Below are positions 5,284 through 12,071 of a stretch of 12,071 nucleotides of DNA, in pieces. Source of the stretch: an uncultured Oxalobacteraceae bacterium (GTDB lineage: Bacteria; Pseudomonadota; Gammaproteobacteria; Burkholderiales; Burkholderiaceae). The stretch's first letter is position 1. Every line of letters starts with the position of its first letter. The notes below the pieces were generated by a model, which made no database searches, was not told the origin of the DNA, and saw only the letters and a program-made list of their open reading frames with translations. The position numbers and the translations under genes are program-made. The stretch spans positions 1 through 12,071 of the forward strand of contig CAMLHI010000040.1 of the NCBI GenBank assembly GCA_946479705.1. The letters run 5' to 3'.

Positions 5284-6825
5284 TTACTTGACGGCGACCG
5301 GGATCTCGCCGACGCTGGTCAGCTTCTCGATCTTGGCGGCCCATTCCTTCGGTCCGGTGTTGTGGACCGAGGTGCCGTTGGCATCGACCGCGACGGTGAC
5401 CGGCATGTCGGTCACGTCGAACTCGTAGATCGCTTCCATGCCCATGTCCTCAAAGCCCAGCACCTTGGCGCTCTTGATGGCTTTCGACACCAGATACGCC
5501 GCGCCGCCCACCGCCATCAGGTAGGCCGACTTGTGCTTCTGGATCGATTCGATGGCCACCGGGCCGCGCTCGGCCTTGCCGATCATGGCGATCAGGCCGG
5601 TCTTCTCGAGCATCATGTCGGTGAACTTGTCCATGCGCGTGGCGGTGGTCGGGCCGGCCGGGCCGACGGCTTCGTCGCGCACCGGATCGACCGGGCCGAC
5701 GTAGTAGATCACGCGGTTGGTGAAGTCGACCGGCAATGGTTCGCCCTTGGCCAGCATCTCCTGGATGCGCTTGTGGGCAGCGTCGCGGCCGGTCAGCATT
5801 TTGCCGTTCAGCAGCAGGGTCTGGCCCGGCTTCCACGAGGCGACTTCTTCGCGGGTCAAGGTGTTGAGGTCGACGCGCTTGGATTTCTCGGTGTCCGGCG
5901 CCCAGCTGACGTCCGGCCAGTCGGACAGCTTCGGCGGTTCGATGTAGGCCGGGCCGGAGCCGTCCAGCACGAAGTGGGCGTGGCGGGTGGCGGCGCAGTT
6001 CGGGATCATGGCCACCGGCTTGGACGCCGCGTGGGTCGGGTACATATTGATCTTCACGTCCAGCACGGTGGTCAGGCCGCCCAGGCCCTGGGCGCCGATG
6101 CCCAGCGCGTTGATCTTGTCGCACAACTCGATGCGCAGTTCTTCGGTCTTGTTGCGCGGACCGCGCTGCTTGAGCTCGTACATGTCGATGTCTTCCATCA
6201 GCGACTCTTTGGCCAGCAGCATGGCTTTTTCGGCGCTGCCGCCGATGCCGATGCCCAGCATGCCCGGCGGGCACCAGCCGGCGCCCATCAGCGGCACGGT
6301 CTTGAGGACCCAGTCCACCAGCGAGTCGGACGGATTGAGCATGACGAACTTGGTCTTGTTTTCTGAACCGCCACCCTTGGCCGCCACGCCGACGTCGACG
6401 GTGTTGCCTTCGACCAGTTCCATGTGGACCACGGCCGGGGTGTTGTCGCGCGTGTTCTTGCGCTCGAACTGGGGATCGGCCACGATCGAGGCGCGCAGCT
6501 TGTTGTCGGCGAAGTTGTAGGCGCGGCGCACGCCTTCGTTGACGGCGTCGGTGACAGTGCCGGTAAAGCCTTCGAAGCGCACGCCCATGCCGATTTTCAG
6601 GAACACGTTGACCATGCCGGTGTCCTGGCAGATCGGGCGCTTGCCTTCGGCGCACATGCGCGAATTGGTCAGGATCTGGGCGATCGCATCCTTGGCCGCC
6701 GGGCTTTGCTCGGCCTCGTAGGCGCGCGCCAGGTGCTGGATGTAGTCGGCGGGGTGGTAGTAGCTGATGTACTGGAGCGCTGCGGCGACCGATTCGATCA
6801 GGTCGTCCTGCTTGATGACTGTCAT
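5284..6825 (-). CDS. fumA: Class I fumarate hydratase (4Fe-4S)
   Basis: This enzyme interconverts fumarate and (S)-malate in the TCA cycle. The 513-aa single chain joins the alpha and beta domains, the normal length for FumA/FumB-type enzymes. The cluster-binding cysteines are visible: 'RPICQDTG' (63-70, Cys66), 'GWCPPGMLGIGIGGS' (183-197, Cys185) and 'IPNCAATRH' (274-282, Cys277). The C-terminal beta domain contains 'GPTTATRMDKFTDMML' and 'GGAAYLVSKAIKSAKVLGFEDMGMEAIYEFDV'. ATG 6825 is followed by TVIKQDDLIESVAAALQYIS, the usual family start, with a GAGAAA site upstream. It is oxygen-sensitive by class, and no class II fumC is in the window. It is divergent from acs across 216 bp. Confidence 0.96.
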   Translation of the reverse strand: MTVIKQDDLIESVAAALQYISYYHPADYIQHLARAYEAEQSPAAKDAIAQILTNSRMCAEGKRPICQDTGMVNVFLKIGMGVRFEGFTGTVTDAVNEGVRRAYNFADNKLRASIVADPQFERKNTRDNTPAVVHMELVEGNTVDVGVAAKGGGSENKTKFVMLNPSDSLVDWVLKTVPLMGAGWCPPGMLGIGIGGSAEKAMLLAKESLMEDIDMYELKQRGPRNKTEELRIELCDKINALGIGAQGLGGLTTVLDVKINMYPTHAASKPVAMIPNCAATRHAHFVLDGSGPAYIEPPKLSDWPDVSWAPDTEKSKRVDLNTLTREEVASWKPGQTLLLNGKMLTGRDAAHKRIQEMLAKGEPLPVDFTNRVIYYVGPVDPVRDEAVGPAGPTTATRMDKFTDMMLEKTGLIAMIGKAERGPVAIESIQKHKSAYLMAVGGAAYLVSKAIKSAKVLGFEDMGMEAIYEFDVTDMPVTVAVDANGTSVHNTGPKEWAAKIEKLTSVGEIPVAVK

Positions 6826-6979
6826 GACGTTTCTCGCTGTGTGATGAGGATGCTGTTGAAATCCCTGGCCTGCACCAAGAAAATTTCAATCCATCATTTT
6901 ACACGGGTCCGGCATTGCCGCGCCGGCCGGTGCCCGGGCTGTTGTAGGATGGATGTCAGGGATGAACAAAGTGTAAGGG

Positions 6980-6996
6980 CGCAGTAAGCGACTGCG
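6980..6996. promoter_or_regulatory. Perfect inverted repeat in the fumarase-acs divergent region
   Basis: CGCAGT (6980-6985) and ACTGCG (6991-6996) flank five bases. The repeat lies about 45 bases upstream of the acs start codon, where an operator would affect acs promoter activity. A short stable hairpin is the other reading. The rest of the 6826-7041 gap shows only weak promoter-like hexamers, for example TAAAAT at 6901-6896 on the minus strand for fumarase. Confidence 0.3.
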
Positions 6997-7041
6997 TCTA
7001 AGGTGTTAACATAACAACTACACTCACTGGGAGACTTCAGC

Positions 7042-9039
7042 ATGGCAGGGACAGATACTCAGCAGGAAAACGGCGGCTTGCAGGAACATCGCGTGTTCGC
7101 TCCACCACCGGAATTCGTGGCCCAGGCGGCCGTGTCCGGCATGGAGGGCTACCAGGCCCTGTGCGCGGAAGCCGAGCGCGATTACGAAGGCTTCTGGTCG
7201 CGCCTGGCGCGCGAGCACCTGGACTGGCACAAGCCCTTCACCCAGACCCTGGATGAATCGAACGCGCCGTTCTATAAATGGTTCGCCGACGGCCAGTTGA
7301 ACGTGTCGTACAACTGTCTGGACCGCAACCTCACCAACGGCAATGCCGACAAGACCGCCGTCATTTTCGAGGCCGACGACGGTTCCGTCACCAAGGCCAG
7401 CTACCGCGAACTGCACGGCATCGTCTGCAAGTTCGCCAACGGCCTCAAGTCGCGCGGCATCAAGAAGGGCGACCGCGTCATCATCTATATGTCGATGTCG
7501 ATCGAAGGCATCGCCGCCATGCAGGCGTGCGCGCGCATCGGCGCCACCCACTCGGTGGTGTTCGGCGGCTTCTCGGCCAAGTCGCTGCAGGAGCGCATCA
7601 TCGACGCCGGCGCCGTGGCCGTCATCACGGCGGACGAGCAACTGCGCGGCGGCAAGCAGCTGCCGCTCAAGGCTATCGTCGACGAGGCGCTGGGCCTGGG
7701 CGGCTGCGAGTCGGTCAAGGACGTCATCGTCTACAAGCGCACCGGCGGCAATATCGCCTTCAAGGAAGGGCGCGACCTGTGGCTGCACGATCTGCTGGCC
7801 AGCCAGCCGGCCGAGTGCGAGCCGGAATGGGTGGACGCCGAGCATCCCCTGTTCATCCTCTACACCTCCGGCTCGACCGGCACGCCGAAAGGTGTGCAGC
7901 ACTCCAGCGGCGGCTACCTGCTGTGGGCCGCGCTGACCATGAAGTGGACCTTCGACATCAAGCCGTCCGACGTGTTCTGGTGTACCGCGGACATCGGCTG
8001 GGTCACCGGCCACACCTACATCGCTTATGGCCCGACCGCCGTGGGCGCGACCCAGATCGTGTTCGAAGGCATTCCGACCTACCCGAACGCGGCGCGTTTC
8101 TGGGACACCATCGCCAAGCACAAGGCCACGATCTTCTACACCGCGCCGACCGCGATCCGCTCGCTGATCAAGGCCGCCGATGTGGACCCGAAAGTGCATC
8201 CGAAGAACTCCGACCTGTCCAGCCTGCGCCTGCTCGGTTCGGTGGGCGAGCCGATCAATCCGGAAGCCTGGATGTGGTACTACAAGAACGTCGGCCAGGA
8301 ACGCTGCCCGATCGTGGATACTTTCTGGCAAACGGAAACGGGTGGCCACATGATCAGCCCGCTGCCGGGCGCCACGCCGATGGTGCCGGGTTCGTGCACC
8401 TTGCCGCTGCCGGGCATCATGACGGCCATCGTGGACGAAGCCGGCCACGACGTGCCGAACGGGCAGGGCGGCATTCTGGTGGTCAAGCGTCCATGGCCGT
8501 CGATGATCCGCACCATCTGGAACAATCCGGAGCGCTTCAAGACCAGCTACTTCCCCGAGGAACTGGGCGGGCGCATGTACCTGGCGGGCGATGGCGCCAT
8601 CCGCAACAAGGACACGGCTTACTTCACCATCACCGGCCGGATCGACGATGTGCTGAACGTATCGGGCCACCGCATGGGCACCATGGAAATCGAATCGGCG
8701 CTGGTGGCCAATCCGATCGTGGCCGAGGCGGCCGTGGTCGGCAAGCCGGACGACACCACCGGCGAATCGATCTGCGCCTTCGTCGTGCTCAAGCAGGCAC
8801 GGCCGACCGGCGAGGAAGCCAGGAAGCTGGCGCTGGAACTGCGCAACTGGGTGGCCAAGGAGATCGGTCCGATCGCCAAGCCGAAGGAAATCCGCTTTGG
8901 CGACAATCTGCCCAAGACGCGTTCGGGCAAGATCATGCGGCGCCTGCTGCGTGTGCTGGCAAAGGGCGAGACCATCACCCAGGACGTGTCCACACTGGAA
9001 AACCCGGCGATCCTGGAGCAGTTGAAAGAAGCGTCGTAA
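7042..9039 (+). CDS. acs: Acetyl-CoA synthetase (AMP-forming)
   Basis: Acetate + ATP + CoA give acetyl-CoA + AMP + PPi in two steps through acetyl-adenylate. The 665 aa are full length for Acs. The N-terminal cap has '[18 protein letters not shown]' and '[11 protein letters not shown]'. The P-loop-like '[11 protein letters not shown]' is at 274-284, followed by 'HTYIAYGP', 'TAPTAIRSL' and '[12 protein letters not shown]'. The C-terminal domain has '[23 protein letters not shown]' and '[10 protein letters not shown]', whose Lys630 is the catalytic lysine that Pat-type acetyltransferases modify in other bacteria. GGGAG lies 8 bases before ATG. It ends 3 bp from the convergent IclR-family gene with no terminator between. 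A long open frame on the opposite strand is only a high-GC shadow. Confidence 0.97.
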   Translation: MAGTDTQQENGGLQEHRVFAPPPEFVAQAAVSGMEGYQALCAEAERDYEGFWSRLAREHLDWHKPFTQTLDESNAPFYKWFADGQLNVSYNCLDRNLTNGNADKTAVIFEADDGSVTKASYRELHGIVCKFANGLKSRGIKKGDRVIIYMSMSIEGIAAMQACARIGATHSVVFGGFSAKSLQERIIDAGAVAVITADEQLRGGKQLPLKAIVDEALGLGGCESVKDVIVYKRTGGNIAFKEGRDLWLHDLLASQPAECEPEWVDAEHPLFILYTSGSTGTPKGVQHSSGGYLLWAALTMKWTFDIKPSDVFWCTADIGWVTGHTYIAYGPTAVGATQIVFEGIPTYPNAARFWDTIAKHKATIFYTAPTAIRSLIKAADVDPKVHPKNSDLSSLRLLGSVGEPINPEAWMWYYKNVGQERCPIVDTFWQTETGGHMISPLPGATPMVPGSCTLPLPGIMTAIVDEAGHDVPNGQGGILVVKRPWPSMIRTIWNNPERFKTSYFPEELGGRMYLAGDGAIRNKDTAYFTITGRIDDVLNVSGHRMGTMEIESALVANPIVAEAAVVGKPDDTTGESICAFVVLKQARPTGEEARKLALELRNWVAKEIGPIAKPKEIRFGDNLPKTRSGKIMRRLLRVLAKGETITQDVSTLENPAILEQLKEAS

Positions 9040-9042
9040 TCC

Positions 9043-9843
9043 TCAGGGCAGCAGGATCGCCAGCTCTTTCGCGCCGCGTTCCAGGGCGGGCAGGTAACTT
9101 GCCCGCATCTGGTCGGCGCGGATGCGGGCGGCCTGGCCGCTCACATTCAGGGCCGCCACGACCGAGCCGGTGGCGCCACGCACCGGCACGGCAATCGAGC
9201 GCAGCCCCAGTTCCAGTTCCTCGTTGACGATGGCGTAGCCGTCCTCTCGCACCTTCAGCAACAGTTCCCGCAGGCGCGTTTCCGACACGATGGTGTTGTC
9301 GGTGTACGCCTTCAATTCCACCGCCGCAAAATAGCGGTCCAGGTCTTCCGCATCCATGTGCGCCAGCATCACTCGCCCGAGCGAAGTGCAGTAGGCCGGC
9401 AGCCGGCTGCCCGTGTTGAGCGCCACCGACATGATGCGCGAGGTGGCCGCGCGCGCCACGTACAGGATTTCCCCTTCGTCCAGCACCGCCAGCGAACACG
9501 ATTCGTTGACCGCGCGGCTGATCTGGTTCAGGTAGGGCAGGGTCGAGACCGTCAAGGCCGTCGATGACAGATAGGAATAGCCGAGCGTCAGCACCTTGGG
9601 CTTGAGGGTCCAGGCCGTGCCTTCCGATTCGGCATAGCCCAACTGCTTCAGGGTATTCAGGCAGCGCCCGACGGCGGCGCGCGAAATCCCGGTCTTGTGG
9701 CTGATCTGCGCCATGGTCAGGCTGCGGCGCTGGTCGCTGAAGGCGCGCAGCACGGCCAGTCCGCGCGCGAGCGAGGTCATGAAGTCGGGCGCGGCGAGGG
9801 CGTCGATCTCTTCGGCAATGGTGGGGGAGCCGGGTTTTTTCAT
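9043..9843 (-). CDS. IclR-family transcriptional regulator (PcaR/PobR-like)
   Basis: 266 aa with the IclR layout. The N-terminal winged HTH (about 24-85) reads 'SLARGLAVLRAFSDQRRSLTMAQISHKTGISRAAVGRCLNTLKQLGY', with the TGISRAAVGRCL recognition helix. The effector domain (about 100-260) has 'SCSLAVLDEGEILYVARA', 'LPAYCTSLGRVMLAH' and 'GLRSIAVPVRGATGSVVAALNVSG'. It is divergent from pcaIJF, with two matching 15-bp inverted repeats between, so it very likely controls that operon, probably with beta-ketoadipate as effector as for PcaR/PcaU, and itself. The first ATG has no clear ribosome site, and nor does the internal Met22, so the start is not fully settled. The subgroup (PcaR, PcaU or PobR) is inference. 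Confidence 0.92.
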   Translation of the reverse strand: MKKPGSPTIAEEIDALAAPDFMTSLARGLAVLRAFSDQRRSLTMAQISHKTGISRAAVGRCLNTLKQLGYAESEGTAWTLKPKVLTLGYSYLSSTALTVSTLPYLNQISRAVNESCSLAVLDEGEILYVARAATSRIMSVALNTGSRLPAYCTSLGRVMLAHMDAEDLDRYFAAVELKAYTDNTIVSETRLRELLLKVREDGYAIVNEELELGLRSIAVPVRGATGSVVAALNVSGQAARIRADQMRASYLPALERGAKELAILLP

Positions 9844-9857
9844 GGTCGATAAAAAGT

Positions 9858-9872
9858 GTTCGGTGATCGAAC
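9858..9872. promoter_or_regulatory. IclR-type operator, copy 1
   Basis: GTTCGGTGATCGAAC is a perfect 5-5-5 inverted repeat (GTTCG/CGAAC), 14 bases upstream of the regulator's start codon. It has the same half-sites as copy 2. Its place over the regulator's own 5' region suggests autoregulation. Confidence 0.7.
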
Positions 9873-9914
9873 GGTTGCGCTATGCGCCATATTGTCCGCT
9901 CTGCCTCACAAGGA

Positions 9915-9942
9915 TAGACTGGATCGCATCAGCAATCATACT
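9915..9942 (+). promoter_or_regulatory. Candidate promoter of pcaIJF
   Basis: TAGACT (9915-9920) and CATACT (9937-9942) are separated by 16 bases, each 4 of 6 to the sigma70 consensus. Operator copy 2 starts 3 bases after the -10 element. A weak promoter next to an IclR site fits a regulated gene. The exact start site is not certain. Confidence 0.4.
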
Positions 9943-9945
9943 TTA

Positions 9946-9960
9946 GTTCGATAACCGAAC
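9946..9960. promoter_or_regulatory. IclR-type operator, copy 2 (pcaI side)
   Basis: GTTCGATAACCGAAC is a perfect GTTCG/CGAAC inverted repeat with a 5-base centre. It closely resembles the PcaR site GTTCGATAATCGCAC that I recall for Pseudomonas pcaIJ. It ends 17 bases before the pcaI start codon, and its centre is 88 bp from that of copy 1. Confidence 0.75.
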
Positions 9961-9977
9961 ACCAGGGGGAGAGCAGC

Positions 9978-10649
9978 GTGATCGACAAGATAGTGCCATC
10001 GCTGGAAGCGGCCGTGGCGGACATACCCGACGGCGCGACCGTCATGATCGGCGGCTTCGGCAATGCCGGCATGCCGTCCGCGCTGATCGATGCCCTGATC
10101 GCCCAGGGCGCGCGCGAATTGACCATCGTGAACAATAACGCCGGCAATGGCGACACCGGCCTGGCCGCCCTGCTGGCCGCCAAGCGCGTGCGCAAGATTG
10201 TCTGCTCGTTTCCGCGCCAGGCCGATTCGCATCACTTCGACGCGCTTTACCACGCCGGCGAGATCGAACTGGAACTGACGCCGCAGGGCAACCTGGCCGA
10301 GCGCATCCGCGCCGCCGGCGCCGGCATCGGCGGCTTTTTCTCGCCCACCGGCTACGGCACGCTGCTGGCCGAAGGCAAGGAAACCCGCCTGATCGATGGC
10401 CGCCATTACGTGCTCGAGTCGCCCATCCACGCCGACTTTGCGCTCATCAAGGCGCACCAGGGCGACCGCTGGGGCAATCTGGTGTACCGCAAGACGGCGC
10501 GCAACTTCGGCCCGATCATGGCCATGGCCGCCAAGGTCACCATCGCCCAGGTCGGCGAGGTGGTGGCGCTGGGCGAGCTCGATCCCGAGCACATTGTTAC
10601 TCCCGGCATTTTCGTTCAGCGCATCGTCGCGCAAGGAGGCAAGGCATGA
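9978..10649 (+). CDS. pcaI: 3-oxoadipate CoA-transferase subunit A
   Basis: With PcaJ it moves CoA from succinyl-CoA to 3-oxoadipate, the penultimate step of the protocatechuate/catechol beta-ketoadipate pathway. The 223 aa are the usual size of a class I CoA-transferase alpha subunit. 'GATVMIGGFGNAGMPSALI' (19-37) is the CoA-binding glycine-rich loop, and 'GGFFSPTGYGT' and 'ADFALIKAHQGDRWGNLVYR' are further family blocks. The start is GTG with GGGGGAGA just upstream. It overlaps pcaJ by 4 bp. A ScoA (succinyl-CoA:acetoacetate) role is the main alternative. The 'GNAGMP' loop, the thiolase downstream and the IclR regulator favour PcaI. Confidence 0.92.
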   Translation: MIDKIVPSLEAAVADIPDGATVMIGGFGNAGMPSALIDALIAQGARELTIVNNNAGNGDTGLAALLAAKRVRKIVCSFPRQADSHHFDALYHAGEIELELTPQGNLAERIRAAGAGIGGFFSPTGYGTLLAEGKETRLIDGRHYVLESPIHADFALIKAHQGDRWGNLVYRKTARNFGPIMAMAAKVTIAQVGEVVALGELDPEHIVTPGIFVQRIVAQGGKA

Positions 10650-11295
10650 AGCGGATGACGCGCGATCAGATGGCGGCCCGGGTCGCCCGGGATGTGCCGG
10701 AAGGCGCTTATGTGAACCTTGGCATTGGCTTGCCTACCATGGTGGCCAATCACTTGCCGCGCGAACGGGAAGTGTTCCTGCACAGCGAGAACGGCTTGCT
10801 CGGCATGGGTCCGGCACCCGCGCCCGGCGAGGAGGATGAAGACTTGATCAATGCCGGCAAGCAGCCGGTGACCCTGCTGACCGGCGGCGCCTATTTCCAC
10901 CACGGCGATTCCTTCGCCATGATGCGCGGCGGCCATCTCGATATCTGCGTGCTGGGCGCCTTCCAGGTCTCGCAGCGCGGCGACCTGGCCAACTGGCACA
11001 CTGGCGCGAAGGGGGCGATCCCCGCGGTCGGCGGCGCCATGGACCTGGCCATCGGCGCCAAGCAGGTGTTCGTGATGATGGAGCACCAGACCAAGCAGGG
11101 CGAAAGCAAGATCGTCGGCGCCTGCAGCTATCCGCTGACCGGTATCGGCTGCGTCTCGCGCATCTACACCGACCTGGCCGTGATCGACGTGACGGCCGAT
11201 GGCCTGGCCGTGCGTGAAATGGTCGAGGACTTGAGTTTCGAGGAGTTGCAGGCCCTCACCGGCGTGCCCCTGATTAACCGGACTGGAGAAGCAGC

Positions 11296-11299
<4 letters not shown>
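10646..11299 (+). CDS. pcaJ: 3-oxoadipate CoA-transferase subunit B
   Basis: 217 aa, the class I CoA-transferase beta subunit that carries the catalytic glutamate in 'HSENGLLGMGP' (Glu48), which forms the glutamyl-CoA thioester intermediate. Other family blocks are 'YVNLGIGLPTMVANHLP' (22-38), 'GGAYFHHGDSFAMMRGGHLD', 'GAMDLAIGAKQVFVMMEHQTK' and the C-terminal 'VIDVTADGLAVREMVEDLSFEEL' (broken here only by end trimming). AGGAGG lies inside the end of pcaI before the ATG. It overlaps its neighbours by 4 bp on both sides (ATGA), so pcaI, pcaJ and pcaF should be co-translated in fixed ratio. Confidence 0.93.

Positions 11300-12071
<772 letters not shown>

Noticed and set aside
5116..6366. Plus-strand open frame (about 416 codons) opposite fumarase, and a similar one at 4215-5123 opposite murI
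   Set aside because: Both are antisense to genes with intact catalytic motifs, and their translations are compositionally biased (His/Gln/Gly/Arg) without domains.
7024..8670. Long minus-strand open frame (about 548 codons) opposite acs
   Set aside because: It is the antisense of a clear full-length acetyl-CoA synthetase. The translation is low-complexity, rich in Ala, Gly, Arg, Val and His, as high-GC shadow frames are, and it has no recognisable motif.

Overview
The window looks like part of a chromosome from a high-GC betaproteobacterium of the Burkholderiales, probably an Oxalobacteraceae (Massilia/Duganella-like) species. That placement is inferred from the protein sequences and codon use, not from a database search. 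Most of the window is ordinary core metabolism with strongly GC-biased third codon positions. A stretch of about 3.6 kb (roughly 560-4210) has visibly lower GC and different codon use and looks like an acquired accessory segment.

Layout, left to right. (1) 1-547, minus: N-terminal part of a CorA/ZntB-type cation transporter, cut by the window edge. (2) 702-4021, the accessory segment: a translationally coupled pair encoding a ParA/MinD-type ATPase and a SIR2-fold protein (minus), a small orphan ORF (plus), and a 284-aa protein of unknown function with a Gly/Ser/Thr-rich 'SQVGSVQTG' linker (minus). The segment abuts the 3' end of tRNA-His. A degenerate copy of that tRNA 3' end lies at its other border, next to the transporter start. 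(3) 4211-6825, minus: tRNA-His with its own strong promoter and terminator, then murI (glutamate racemase) and a class I fumarase in the same orientation. (4) 7042-9039, plus: acetyl-CoA synthetase. (5) 9043-12071: an IclR-family regulator divergent from pcaI-pcaJ-pcaF, the last steps of the beta-ketoadipate pathway. Two near-identical 15-bp inverted repeats lie in the divergent promoter region. pcaF is cut by the right edge.

How the genes fit together. pcaIJ activates beta-ketoadipate with CoA from succinyl-CoA, and pcaF cleaves the product to acetyl-CoA and succinyl-CoA. acs makes acetyl-CoA from acetate, and fumarase works in the TCA cycle that uses these products. The neighbouring regulator very probably controls pcaIJF. 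MurI supplies D-glutamate for peptidoglycan.

The most interesting part is the accessory segment. SIR2-fold proteins lacking the deacetylase zinc ribbon are common NAD+-depleting effectors in anti-phage systems. Here the SIR2 gene overlaps by 4 bp a ParA-type ATPase gene that has no ParB and no parS-like array nearby. I cannot match a ParA + SIR2 two-gene unit to a defence system I know by name, so it is a candidate new abortive-infection-type module. The 284-aa protein is a possible but unproven third part. No integrase, transposase, CRISPR array or IS element is visible.
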